From NCBI GenBank assembly GCA_903837355.1, contig CAILUI010000264.1, forward strand, positions 1 to 32,728: DNA of 32,728 nucleotides, in the 5' to 3' direction. The notes beneath the pieces were generated by a model, which made no database searches, had not been told where the DNA came from, and saw only the letters and a list, made by a program, of their open reading frames with translations. Shown piece by piece: positions 23,029 through 32,313 of this stretch; positions within the stretch are counted from its first letter, which is position 1; each line of letters starts with the position of its first letter. A program made the position numbers and the translations under genes. The DNA comes from an uncultured Victivallales bacterium. GTDB taxonomy: Bacteria > Verrucomicrobiota > Lentisphaeria > Oligosphaerales > JAFGRS01.

Positions 23029-25557
23029 CTACGCCACGGGCGGCCTTCCCGTGTCCCCATCCAGCACCGCACGCACCTTACGGGCCAGATCGTCGCGCGA
23101 GAAGGGTTTGGCCATGAACTGCACCGTCGCGTCCAGCGTGCCGCGCCGCACGGTGATGTCGGCGGTGTAACCGGACATGAACAGGCACTTCAGATCAGAC
23201 CGCTGACCGCTGAGCCGGTCCGCCAGATCGCGTCCGTTCATACCGGGCATGATCACGTCGGTGATCAGCAGATGCAGGGGACCGGCGTGCGCGTCCGCCA
23301 GGCGCAAGGCCGCCGCCGGCGTCTCCGCCACCAACACGGTGTAGCCAAGCCGTTCCAGGAACTGCTGCGTCGTCAGCCGCACCGACTTCTCGTCCTCCAC
23401 CAGCAGGATCGTTTCCGTGCCGCGGGGCCGCGCGCTGGCTGCCGCTGGCAGCGCTGCCGGCGCGGGCGCTGCGGCCCGCGGCAGGTGAATGTGGAACGTC
23501 GTGCCCTGGCCGACCTCGCTGTGGACGTCGATGCGGCCGTGGTTCTGGATGACGATGCCATGCACCGTCGCCAGCCCCAACCCGGTCCCCTTGCCGACGC
23601 CTTTGGTGGTGAAGAACGGCTCAAAGACATGCTCGAGCACGTCCCGGCTCATGCCGCAGCCGCTGTCGCTGACCGTCAGCCGCACGTAGTCCCCGGGAGC
23701 CGCACACGTCGACTCGGCGCCGGGGTCCGCATCGAGCCGGGTGTTCGCGGTCTCGATGGTGACTCTGCCAACGCCGGCGATGGCGTCACGGGCGTTGAGG
23801 CAGAGGTTCGCCAGAATCTGGTCGAGCTGGCTGGACTCCATCCGAACCGGCCACAGGTTGGCGCTGAGCTGCCAGGTCAACTCGATGTCCTCGCCCATCA
23901 GGTGCTGCAGCATCTTGAGCATCCCCGCCAGGGCCTCGTTCACATCCAGGATGCGGGGTGCGATGACCTGCTTGCGGGCGAAGGCGAGGAGCTGCTGGGT
24001 GATGTTCGCCGAACGTTGGGCGTCGGCGCTGATCTCGTTCAGGTAGCTGCGCACGGGGTGCTCGGGCGGCAACCCATCCCGGCACAGCTCGACATAGCTC
24101 ATGATGCCCATGAGCAGGTTGTTGAAGTCGTGGGCGACACCGCCCGCCAGCCTCCCCACCGCCTCCAGCTTCTGCGCCTGCTCGAGCTGCAGACGCAGCT
24201 TCCCGCGTTCCTCCTCGGCCCGTCGGCGCTCGGAGACGTCCCGCAAGGTGCCGATGACGTGGCTGGGGTTCCCGTCGGGATCGCGCCGCAGGACGGAGGA
24301 CAGGGAGCACGGGCGCACCGAGCCGTCACGATTCTTCAGCAGGACCTCGTAATCCGTGACGCTGCCGCTCTCCCGCAGGACCTGCAGCAGGGTCTCGCGC
24401 CGTTGCGCATCGGCGTAGAACTCATACATGGATCGCCCCAGCAGGTCCTCCCGCGTGTACTGGCCTCCGGAGACGGCGGCAATCGAGGGGCTGATCTCCT
24501 GGATGGTGCCGTCCAGAGCCACCTCGTAGAACACGTCTTGGACGTTCTCGAAGATACGCCGGTACTTGCGTTCGTTCTCCTGCAGTGCGGCCTCCACCTG
24601 TGTGCGTCGCGCGATATCCTGGTGCAGCAGGGCCTGGGCCTCGCGCTCGCGCGTAACCGAGGCGGCGAGCAGCATTCCGGCCAGCCCCATCACCCCGAGA
24701 AACACCTGCACCGATAGCAGGCGGAGCTCCGGCGTCGCCCCGCCCAAGGGGAACGCGCCGACGCCGGCCGCCGTGCAGATGACGGCAATCAGCGAGAGGA
24801 TTGCCAGCAGCGTCGCCGTGCCGCGCGGCCCGCAACGGATGGCCCCCCAGGAGACGGGAATCATGAGCAGGTAGGGCGGAGTCTGGAAGGAGGCGTCCCC
24901 CGTTTCGCGCCCGAAGATGAACCATGTCGCCCCGCCACCGAACACCAGCAGGGCCGTCGTCTCGAGGACCTGCTCCCACCGTGAGTCCGCCTGCGACCGC
25001 CAGGGGACCGTCCACACCAGGATCAGTGGGGTCACCAGCAGCAGCCCCAGTCCGTTCGAGACCCACCACATCCCGTAGAAGGCCCAGAAGCGGGTGCCGA
25101 GTGCCAGGGTCGCGACCCCCGCCCCCAGCACCGCGGTCACGGCATTGACCACGGAGGCGGAAAATGCCAGCGTCAGGACCGCGCGTCTCCGGGCGAAACT
25201 GACCCGGTCGCCGCACCAGCGTTGGATCAGCCACGCGGAGGCCGCGGTCTCGCAGACGTTCGCAATCATGAAGCCGACGCAGGCGATGACCGGCCGGTCC
25301 GTGGTCAGGTTGGCCAGCAGGCCGGCCACGAACAGACAGCCGAGCAGTGCCGGCCAATGCCGCCGGGGACTGAGCAGCAGCCCCGCCAGCCCAATGCCGG
25401 CAGCCGGCCATACCGCCGCGACCAGACCGGATGCGTCCGGGAACCTGAAGGCAAGCACCTGAGCGGCGAAATAGGCGAGCACGATCACGGCAACCCGGAC
25501 GGGCTCGCGGAGCCCGCCCGGTGCGATCCAGTCTCGCAACGTCGAGTATGGTCTCAT
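23029..25557 (-). CDS. Membrane MASE1/PAS hybrid histidine kinase, 842 aa
   Basis: Residues about 18-300 form a MASE1-type sensor with about eight membrane helices. A short coiled coil, one PAS domain (about 328-445), HisKA with H476 in GGVAHDFNN, a HATPase with intact N-box (N584, N588 in NLCLNARDA), DxGxG (D631) and GTGLGL (657-662), and a C-terminal receiver (716-835) with D767 in LLITDVIMPG follow. It should autophosphorylate and relay to its own receiver. The lack of a separate DNA-binding output suggests signalling through another phosphotransfer partner outside the window. From HisKA to the C-terminus it is clearly paralogous to the kinase at 5894-8911. The ATG at 25557 follows a G-rich stretch. 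The glycoside hydrolase gene lies 406 bases upstream on the same strand. Confidence 0.93.
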   Translation of the reverse strand: MRPYSTLRDWIAPGGLREPVRVAVIVLAYFAAQVLAFRFPDASGLVAAVWPAAGIGLAGLLLSPRRHWPALLGCLFVAGLLANLTTDRPVIACVGFMIANVCETAASAWLIQRWCGDRVSFARRRAVLTLAFSASVVNAVTAVLGAGVATLALGTRFWAFYGMWWVSNGLGLLLVTPLILVWTVPWRSQADSRWEQVLETTALLVFGGGATWFIFGRETGDASFQTPPYLLMIPVSWGAIRCGPRGTATLLAILSLIAVICTAAGVGAFPLGGATPELRLLSVQVFLGVMGLAGMLLAASVTREREAQALLHQDIARRTQVEAALQENERKYRRIFENVQDVFYEVALDGTIQEISPSIAAVSGGQYTREDLLGRSMYEFYADAQRRETLLQVLRESGSVTDYEVLLKNRDGSVRPCSLSSVLRRDPDGNPSHVIGTLRDVSERRRAEEERGKLRLQLEQAQKLEAVGRLAGGVAHDFNNLLMGIMSYVELCRDGLPPEHPVRSYLNEISADAQRSANITQQLLAFARKQVIAPRILDVNEALAGMLKMLQHLMGEDIELTWQLSANLWPVRMESSQLDQILANLCLNARDAIAGVGRVTIETANTRLDADPGAESTCAAPGDYVRLTVSDSGCGMSRDVLEHVFEPFFTTKGVGKGTGLGLATVHGIVIQNHGRIDVHSEVGQGTTFHIHLPRAAAPAPAALPAAASARPRGTETILLVEDEKSVRLTTQQFLERLGYTVLVAETPAAALRLADAHAGPLHLLITDVIMPGMNGRDLADRLSGQRSDLKCLFMSGYTADITVRRGTLDATVQFMAKPFSRDDLARKVRAVLDGDTGRPPVA

Positions 25558-25963
25558 CGCCCCCCCCGACCGGCGCCTTCACGCGGCAGAGTGGTCGCCG
25601 CGCCGGAGGCATGGTCCGATCCGGCGGTCCGTGATGCTCCCGGATACCGGCCTGCGCGGCGCGCGAATAAGTAAGCCGGCAATGCCGCGAATGCAATCGC
25701 GGCAAGGCCGTCAAGGCCTCCATCGGGGCAACTCCCCCGGAACTGGCGGGGATGCCGGCCCTTCAGCCCCATCGGGGCGCAGTGTCCGCCCGATCATGTC
25801 AGAGCGAAACACCGGATCGCCGCGAGCGTCCACGGGTGCCCTGCACCCCGCGAGCTCTTGCTTCACAGGGGGCCTCCCAGTCGGCAAGCACCAGGTTCCG
25901 CGGCGGCCATTCGCCTGCCTCGGGGCGGCGCCGGCCCAGGTGTCTTCCGGGTGGATTCGAGGG
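25558..25963. other. Gap between glycoside hydrolase and kinase
   Basis: I see no gene here. A perfect 7-bp stem (GCCGCGA at 25684-25690, TCGCGGC at 25697-25703, loop of 6) lies about midway and could end transcription from the hydrolase gene or act as a regulator site. No strong promoter for the kinase was found. Confidence 0.3.
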
Positions 25964-28918
25964 CTACGGCGCCAGAACGGTTCCCGAGGGCAACTCCACG
26001 GAGGTCAGGGTGTGGGCCGGCAGGCTCAGGGTCACGGTCAGCGGCGCTGTGGGCGCGGCGGCGCCAGCCCGCCGCAGGGCCGCGGGATCGAGGGCCAGGT
26101 CGCGGCGGACGTCGCGGTCGCTGGTGTTGCAGAGCAGGACGCGGCGCGGCAGCAGGGCGCACCAGACGCCATCCTTGCTGCCGTCCAGACGCGGCGCGCC
26201 GGGGGCCGCCTCGGGAAGCAGCCGCTGCGGTTCCCAGAGGAGGGTCTCAGCCAGGTCCAGGCAGGGCCCCAGCTCGTTGGGCCCGAACGGCACGCGCACG
26301 GTAGCGCCACGGCCGAGGCGACGTAGGCAGGTCGTAGCGACGCGGTCGATGTCCACCCTGGCCGCGGGCAAGGCCTCGCCCGGGCGCGTCCACAGGGCCT
26401 CCGGGGCGGGCAGCGCGGCCGGCGGCACCAGGCAGCGTTCCGCCCAGGCGGTGTCACCCTCGACCGTCTCGATGCCATCGGCGACGGCCACCAGCAGCAG
26501 TCCGCCGCGCTCGACCCAGGCCTGGATGCGCTCGAGCACGTCGCCCTCGATGACGTTGCCTTCCACAATGATCAGCACGCGCTCGCGCTCGAGGGCGCCG
26601 GCACGCACCAGCCGTTCGTCGAGGATGCCGTAGTCGAAGCGGTCCGTGGCGGCATCGCAGGCCGCTTTGAGGCGCCCCGGCAGGTGCTGCCCCGGCCGCA
26701 GGCGGTGGTCGGTGGTGGGAAAGAAGAAGGCGATATCGGTCAGCGAGTGCTGGCCTTCCAGGTACTGGCCAAAGCGGGCAAAGAGGTCGGTTGCATCCAG
26801 CAGGTTCTGCGGGTAGTCCATGTACTCCGTACTGCCGGAGATGGCATCCTTGAAGATGCGCTCGACCTCCTCCTCGCGGCTGACCCCGGAAGGCGGCTCG
26901 GTGATCAGCGGCACGCCGTAGTGGCGCGCCGCCGTGGAGAAGCGGCGGTAGAAGAAGGGCTCCAGCTTGCCATGGGTCGAGCGCACCGTGTAACCGTCAG
27001 CCTTGGAGCGCGCCACGTAGGCGGTGTAGTCGGCGCCATACATGACCCGTTCGCTGCCGAAGCCGATCTTGACCTCGCAGGGCGTGTCCGGGTAGTAGCG
27101 TCGGACGCTGGCCACCGCCCGCCCCGCGAAGTCGACCATCGCCCCGCAGTACCAGTCCAGGAAATCCAGCCAGCGCCGTCGCGCCTGCGCCCGCGGCACC
27201 GGGGCCAGGGCCGCGACGTCGGCCCAGGCCGGGCCCTCGGTCGCGGTCCACGGCGGGTAGGCGATGGCGTCCGCGGTCGCGAAGGTGGTTCCCCAGGCCG
27301 CATTGAGGGCCGCCAGGGTGCCGTGGCCAGCCATCGCCTGGTCGCGGAAATCCTGCCGGGCGCGGGAGTCGCCGCACCAGTAGCCGGCGTGGGTGTGGGC
27401 TGCCGGGACCACCCAATCCGCCATGCCGATGGGATAGCCCACCTCGCCGTAGTCGCAGACCATGGAGACGTAGATGCCCTTGACCCGGTCTCCCATGCGG
27501 TCGTGAAGAGCCGCATAGAAGCGGTCGAAGAGCGCGATCGTCGCCGGCGACCAGATCGACGGCGCGAAGGTCGTCGCGTCGTGGTCCAGGCAGCGCAACG
27601 GTTCCCAGAATTCGCTCTGCAGCACCCAGGCCGGCACGAAATGGAGCCAGGGGTAGACCGTGTAGCCCAGGCCCCGGGCCTCGAGCTCGGCCGCGTTGCG
27701 TTCGTAGAACTCCCAGTGGAACTGGTCGCGTTCCGGCTCCAGGGAGAGCCAACAGATGTAGTCTTCGACGCTGGAGATCGACGCCAGATCGCGGTAGCCG
27801 TCGAACTCGGGATAGGCTCGCGGCGCCGGCCGCGGCTGACCTTTGGCCGTGGCCGTGATCAGATCCACGGAGAGATTCCCCGTCTTGACCGGGACCGGCA
27901 GGCGTCCGGCCGGCATCTGCTGCCGCGGTTGCACGGTCAGATCGCCCCACGGGCGACTGCGGCCGTCGCCCAGAACCCGCACCGGCGCCGCCGTCCCGTC
28001 GGCCGCCAACGCGCGCCAGTCCGCCGAACTGGTTACCAGCAGCGAGCGCCGTCCGCGCTCGCCGGTCGCCGTCAGCCAGAGCAGGACCCCGGCCTCCGGG
28101 GAGGTCGGACGCAGGACCACCTCCAGGCGGTTCTCGCCGGCCCGCAGGCAGTCTGGCGCCAGCGTGAACAGACTCGCCGGATCCACCCCCGAAGCGCTAC
28201 CGACAACGACGCCGTTGACGCGCACCTCGCCCGTTCCCGCACAGGCCACCGCCAGAAGCGGCTGCCGCGGCGCCGCGTCCAGGGTCAACGTGCCCGCCAG
28301 CCGCCACTCGGCCGCCGCCGGCGGGCCGGCAATCCAGAAGCGGTCCGGCACAGGCGTGGGGACGCGCCGCAACGCCAGCGCGTCGAGATAGACCAGGAAG
28401 TCGTTCTCCGACGCGCGCCGCTCGTTGCAGCGCAGGGTGAGCGCCACCTCGCCGGCCGGCAGTTCCAGGCAGCCGAAGGTCAGCCAGCCGAAGATCCCGC
28501 CCGGCCCGTACGTCGTCTCGACCGGGAGCGCAAAGACCCGCCGGGGACGGTACCCGGAGACCTCGACGCTGAACGGGCTGAGCCCGCTGGTGTTGGTCAC
28601 CGCCAGCCGCAGCTCCCACCAGCCCGCCTCCGGCAAGGTCACGCGGTATGTGGCATGGTAGCCACCAGCCGGCGCCTCCTGCCGCGTCTGGAGCTGCAGG
28701 ATGGCTTTGCCGTAACAGTCAGCAAAGGCGGCCTCGCGACCGATCACGGTGAAGTCATGGTCGGTACAGGACTCGCCTTCGATCCAGAGGTCGTGGGCGG
28801 GCGGCGGCGGGGCGGCGTGGGCCATCGATAGACCTCCCAGCAAGAGCCCGCCAAACAGCGCGGCCACACCGCACCACGACCGCGGACTACAGGGCGGTTG
28901 ACGGGTGGCTCTGAACAC
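25964..28918 (-). CDS. Secreted GH-A-type glycoside hydrolase (beta-galactosidase-like), 984 aa
   Basis: A signal peptide ends in LLLGGLSMAHA at about residue 35. Two beta-sandwich regions follow: one begins LWIEGES, like carbohydrate-binding modules of the CBM6/35 kind (about 40-185); the second is jelly-roll-like (about 190-335). A TIM-barrel-like domain (about 365-720) contains PEFDGYRD, LEPERDQFHWEFYERN, and VSMVCDYGEVGYP, where E492 is the likely acid/base; E674 in LITEPPSG is a candidate nucleophile. This resembles GH42/GH14-like enzymes but I cannot fix the family. A glutamine-amidotransferase-like domain (RFDYGILDERLV, VLIIVEGNVIEGDVLERIQAWVERGG) follows as in GH42 proteins, then a beta tail. 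I chose the GTG at 28918 because GGAGGG lies 8 bases upstream; the open frame extends to 28963. It probably cleaves an extracellular polysaccharide and is divergent from the beta-helix gene. Confidence 0.8.
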   Translation of the reverse strand: MFRATRQPPCSPRSWCGVAALFGGLLLGGLSMAHAAPPPPAHDLWIEGESCTDHDFTVIGREAAFADCYGKAILQLQTRQEAPAGGYHATYRVTLPEAGWWELRLAVTNTSGLSPFSVEVSGYRPRRVFALPVETTYGPGGIFGWLTFGCLELPAGEVALTLRCNERRASENDFLVYLDALALRRVPTPVPDRFWIAGPPAAAEWRLAGTLTLDAAPRQPLLAVACAGTGEVRVNGVVVGSASGVDPASLFTLAPDCLRAGENRLEVVLRPTSPEAGVLLWLTATGERGRRSLLVTSSADWRALAADGTAAPVRVLGDGRSRPWGDLTVQPRQQMPAGRLPVPVKTGNLSVDLITATAKGQPRPAPRAYPEFDGYRDLASISSVEDYICWLSLEPERDQFHWEFYERNAAELEARGLGYTVYPWLHFVPAWVLQSEFWEPLRCLDHDATTFAPSIWSPATIALFDRFYAALHDRMGDRVKGIYVSMVCDYGEVGYPIGMADWVVPAAHTHAGYWCGDSRARQDFRDQAMAGHGTLAALNAAWGTTFATADAIAYPPWTATEGPAWADVAALAPVPRAQARRRWLDFLDWYCGAMVDFAGRAVASVRRYYPDTPCEVKIGFGSERVMYGADYTAYVARSKADGYTVRSTHGKLEPFFYRRFSTAARHYGVPLITEPPSGVSREEEVERIFKDAISGSTEYMDYPQNLLDATDLFARFGQYLEGQHSLTDIAFFFPTTDHRLRPGQHLPGRLKAACDAATDRFDYGILDERLVRAGALERERVLIIVEGNVIEGDVLERIQAWVERGGLLLVAVADGIETVEGDTAWAERCLVPPAALPAPEALWTRPGEALPAARVDIDRVATTCLRRLGRGATVRVPFGPNELGPCLDLAETLLWEPQRLLPEAAPGAPRLDGSKDGVWCALLPRRVLLCNTSDRDVRRDLALDPAALRRAGAAAPTAPLTVTLSLPAHTLTSVELPSGTVLAP

Positions 28919-29676
28919 CGGGAAAACCCTCCGTAAGGAACCGTAACGCGCTCGTATCGACACCCCAATGTGCGCCCCCTGCGCCCCGGATGCAAGACGC
29001 GCGGCCCTGAGCGCAGGTCTGTTCCAAGACCCTTAGCGTAGCGTCTCCGGTAGGGCGCGCGGTCCGGCCGGACGGCAGGACTGGCCAGCAGAGCCCCGAG
29101 CGCTTCCTCGCCAGTCCAGTCCTGCCGCCGGACAGGACCGCCAGGGGACAACTCTGGAGAGCCGCCCCTACTCCAGAGAGGCCCTTGCGGAACCTCACGA
29201 ACACTTCGCGGGGGATCCGCGCCAACGGTGCGGCAGCTCCTCAGCCCAGCCCAGCGGCGCTGGGTTGAGGGCCCCCATTGTCCGTAGCCCTCCTCTGAAA
29301 CTCAACCTCGGTCCCGCTGGTGGCTCGGCTTGTGCGGTGACGTGTGCACACTCAACGCCTGAGTATGAGGGAGCATGCGCCTGCGCTGGCGACAAACGTC
29401 TCTCCTGTGCGCCGTGGCCTTAACGGCGGGGCCGGCTCCGATGCGGACGTGCAGGCGTCGGTAGAAACTACCCAACCAGCACAGGCTTCACGGAGGTGTT
29501 CCAGATAGCCGTCCCGGACCGTTGACCGCGAGGGTCCCCGGCAGTAGCTTGTGGCGGGCGAAACGCTAAGCTTGGGAGCAGTGCCCTGGCGGCAGGACGT
29601 GACAGCCTGCGGTTCTGGACCCGGCGACACGGCGGTACCGTTCCCATCTGAACCCGGAGACCCGAGGAGATCGCTG
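28919..29676. other. Long divergent intergenic region with strong hairpins
   Basis: These 758 bases between two divergent genes for secreted proteins contain no convincing gene. Two structures stand out. At 29062-29133, GTCCGG plus CGGCAGGACTGG pair with CCAGTCCTGCCG plus CCGGAC: 18 bp with a 5-base bulge and 31-base loop. At 29240-29269, CTCAGCCCAGC pairs with GCTGGGTTGAG (one G-U) around an 8-base loop. They could be leader structures, terminators or a small RNA. GAGGAG at 29664-29669 is the ribosome site of the right-hand gene. Confidence 0.45.
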
Positions 29677-32037
29677 ATGCGCCGCACACTGTCCATACTG
29701 CCGCTGCTGGTAGCCGTCTCGGTGACGGCGCTCGACGTCTATGTGAGTCCGAGCGGTAACGACGCCAACCCCGGCACTGCCACACAGCCTCTCGCCAGTC
29801 TCCCGCGGGCCCGCACCGTCGTGCGTCAGGCGTTGGCCGCCGGCCTGACCGCGGACGTCACGGTGTTGCTGGCGGACGGTACCTACGAGTTGACCGAACC
29901 GCTGGTCTTCGGTCCCGAGGACGGCGGCACGACCGAACACGCCGTGACCTACGCGGCGGCGCCGGGAGCGGCGCCGGTGCTCAGCGGCGGCCGGCGCCTC
30001 GGCGGGTGGCAGCGCGGCGAGGGCGAAGTCTGGACGACGACGGTACCGGGGGTCGGCGCGGGAACCTGGTCCTTCCACCAGCTCTGGGTCAATGGCCGCC
30101 GGGCCAGCCGCGCCCGCACGCCGAACGCCGACGCGCCGCAACCCGGCTTCCCCCTGCAAGGCGCCAGCCTGAGCGACGACCTTGCCGTCCATACCTACAC
30201 CTTCGCGCCAGGCCAACTGGCGGCCTGGAAGAACCTCGGCGACGTCGAGGCCGTGGTCTTCGGAAGCTGGGAGATCACGCGCAAGCACTTCGCCGCGGTC
30301 GATCCGGCAAGCGGCGTGGCGCCGATGGCCGGGCCGCATGCCCGACCCCACGATGCCATGGCTCCGGCCGCCGGCCGCTGGACCTACCTCGAGAATGCCC
30401 GTGAGTTCCTCGACGCCCCCGGCGAGTGGTACCTCGAGCGCTCGACGGGGGTGCTGAGTTACTGGCCGCGGCCCGGCGAAGACCTGGCGACCGCCACAGT
30501 GATGGCCCCGGCCCTCGTACGCCTGGTCGAACTGCGCGGAACAGCGGAGAAGCCGCTGCGGAACCTGCACTTCCGCGGCCTCGAGGTCGCCTACAGCGAC
30601 TGGGCCATCCCACCGGGCGGGTACCTCGGCATCCAGGCGACTCACTTCACGACCGGCAAAGGCTGGAATCAGGGCGACTGGGGCCGCATCGAGGCCGCCG
30701 TGACCTGGGACTACGCCGAGCACTGCAGCTTCACCGACGGCACGCTCCGCCACCTCGGCGGCGCCGGCCTGGCACTCAACACGCGCTGCCGGGACAACCG
30801 CATCGAAGGCAACCGGGTCACGGACATCAGCGCTAATGGCATCAACCTGGGCGGACCGCGCGAAGAGGCCGACGTGCCGCAGAACACCCGTATCGCCAAC
30901 AACCACATCTACGCCTGCGGCCTGGGCTATGCTGGCGCAGTGGGTATCTGGATCGGCTTCGCCCAAGGCACCCTCGTCAGCCACAATCTGGTCCACGACC
31001 TTCCCTATAGCGGCATCTCCATGGGCTGGCAGTGGAACCCCGAACCGACCCCGGCCCGCGAGAACAGCATCGAGTTCAATCATATCTACGACGTGATGAA
31101 GCGCCTCGGCGACGGCGGCGGCATCTACACCCTCGGCCTGCAGCCAGGGTCCCGCATCCTCGGCAACTACATCCACGACATCCGCCGCAGCACCTACGCC
31201 CAGGCCGCACCCAACAATGGCATCTTCTTCGACGAGGGCTCCACCGGCTTCGAGGTCGCGGACAACGTCATCTATGCCACCAGCGGCGAACCGATCCGTT
31301 TCAACCAGACCGGGCGCGAAGCACTGACCTGGGGCGAGAACCGCTTCGGACAGGCGCAGGCCGTGCCGGGCAAGGTTGGCGCGGCTCTGCACGGCGACGG
31401 CAGCAGTGGCGGCATCGAGGTCGCACCCACGCCCGAACTCGACCCGGTCGAACTCACCGCCGAAGCCTGGATCCGCGTGCCGGACCAGGCTCCCGAGGGC
31501 GACTCGCGGCGCTGGGTCGTGAACAAGAATGACGACGAGTGGACCGCGGGCTACTGGGGCCTGGTGACGGACCGCGACCGCGTCGGCGCCTACCTCAATA
31601 TCGGCGGCGGCGAAGCCAACATGATCGGCGCCTGGAGTCCGACGAAGCGGCTGGCCGCGGACACCTGGCAGCACCTCGCCTTCACCTACGACGGCCGCGA
31701 TCTGCGTGTCTACCTCGAGGGCCGCGAGGTCGCCGTGACGGCCGTCAACCGCCCCCGCCAGCCCGGCACCCTGCCGCTCGCCATCGGGCGCCGCCAGGAC
31801 GCCTACAACGTCTTCCTCGGCGACATCGACGAGGTCCGCCTCTACAGCCGCGCGCTGACCGCCGCCGAGATCGCCGCCCGCGCCGCGGCCGCCGGGGCGC
31901 CACCGCCCGCCGCGCTGCCCCTCGTCGGCTACTGGGGGTTCGAGGATCTGGGCGACGCGCTGGCCACCCTGCGCGACAGCGAGGCCAAGGCCGGCCTCGA
32001 GCCCGCCTACCGGGCCCGCCTCGCCCCGGCACCCTGA
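29677..32037 (+). CDS. Secreted right-handed beta-helix protein with C-terminal LamG domain, 786 aa
   Basis: A signal peptide (MRRTLSILPLLVAVSVTA) is followed by DVYVSPSGNDANPGT, the typical opening of DUF1565-like parallel beta-helix proteins. Residues about 20-555 carry repeated coils with beta-helix signatures (NHIYACGLG, NLVHDLPYSGISMG, NHIYDVMKRLGDGGGIYT, NYIHDIRRS), as in polysaccharide lyases and related carbohydrate-active enzymes. Residues about 564-750 are a LamG/concanavalin-like module (WIRVPD, WQHLAFTYDGRDLRVYLEGREV, IDEVRLYSRALTAAEI) likely to bind glycans. I chose the ATG at 29677 with GAGGAG 7 bases upstream; the open frame reaches 29551. A catalytic role is likely but the substrate and active site are not evident. 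It is divergent from the glycoside hydrolase, suggesting action on the same polymer. Confidence 0.88.
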   Translation: MRRTLSILPLLVAVSVTALDVYVSPSGNDANPGTATQPLASLPRARTVVRQALAAGLTADVTVLLADGTYELTEPLVFGPEDGGTTEHAVTYAAAPGAAPVLSGGRRLGGWQRGEGEVWTTTVPGVGAGTWSFHQLWVNGRRASRARTPNADAPQPGFPLQGASLSDDLAVHTYTFAPGQLAAWKNLGDVEAVVFGSWEITRKHFAAVDPASGVAPMAGPHARPHDAMAPAAGRWTYLENAREFLDAPGEWYLERSTGVLSYWPRPGEDLATATVMAPALVRLVELRGTAEKPLRNLHFRGLEVAYSDWAIPPGGYLGIQATHFTTGKGWNQGDWGRIEAAVTWDYAEHCSFTDGTLRHLGGAGLALNTRCRDNRIEGNRVTDISANGINLGGPREEADVPQNTRIANNHIYACGLGYAGAVGIWIGFAQGTLVSHNLVHDLPYSGISMGWQWNPEPTPARENSIEFNHIYDVMKRLGDGGGIYTLGLQPGSRILGNYIHDIRRSTYAQAAPNNGIFFDEGSTGFEVADNVIYATSGEPIRFNQTGREALTWGENRFGQAQAVPGKVGAALHGDGSSGGIEVAPTPELDPVELTAEAWIRVPDQAPEGDSRRWVVNKNDDEWTAGYWGLVTDRDRVGAYLNIGGGEANMIGAWSPTKRLAADTWQHLAFTYDGRDLRVYLEGREVAVTAVNRPRQPGTLPLAIGRRQDAYNVFLGDIDEVRLYSRALTAAEIAARAAAAGAPPPAALPLVGYWGFEDLGDALATLRDSEAKAGLEPAYRARLAPAP

Positions 32038-32131
32038 GCCGGAAGGAGTGGCCTGCGTGGCAAGAGGGGGGGGTGGGGGCGGGCAATGCTGCTGGCTTTC
32101 TGGCCGCACCCTCGGCTGCAGACGGGCAATC

Positions 32132-32313
32132 GCCCCGCGCTGTAAGTCATTTTCCCATGCCCAACCACCCCTGCCGGGAAGGTGACCCCTAGGAACGCCA
32201 ATCTCCCGACTGGCAGCGGCCCTGGGAACGCCAATCTCCCGACTGGCAGCAGCCCTGGGAACGCCAATCTCCTGATTGGCAGCCTCGGAGCCACTCAGGA
32301 GAGTGGCGTTCCC
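32132..32313. repeat. Modular hairpin repeat, copy 2 (inverted relative to copy 1)
   Basis: The reverse complement of this segment aligns along its length with 22404-22553: tail (CCCATGCCCAACCACC on this strand), 33-bp hairpin units, then CCACTC-AGGA-GAGTGG. It has three units instead of two. Two units have an imperfect stem (GCCAATC with GACTGGC) and one a perfect stem (GCCAATC with GATTGGC). It lacks the outer second arm of the last hairpin found in copy 1. Its end at GGCGTTCCC abuts the hsdR fragment directly. Confidence 0.85.

Noticed and set aside
26684..28831. 715-codon + strand frame opposite the glycoside hydrolase, and a similar 630-codon frame at 22825-24717 opposite the second kinase
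   Set aside because: Both are antisense shadows of well-supported genes with low-complexity basic translations.
32190..32313. CRISPR array
   Set aside because: The 33-bp units follow each other without unique spacers, form hairpins internally, and no cas gene is present.
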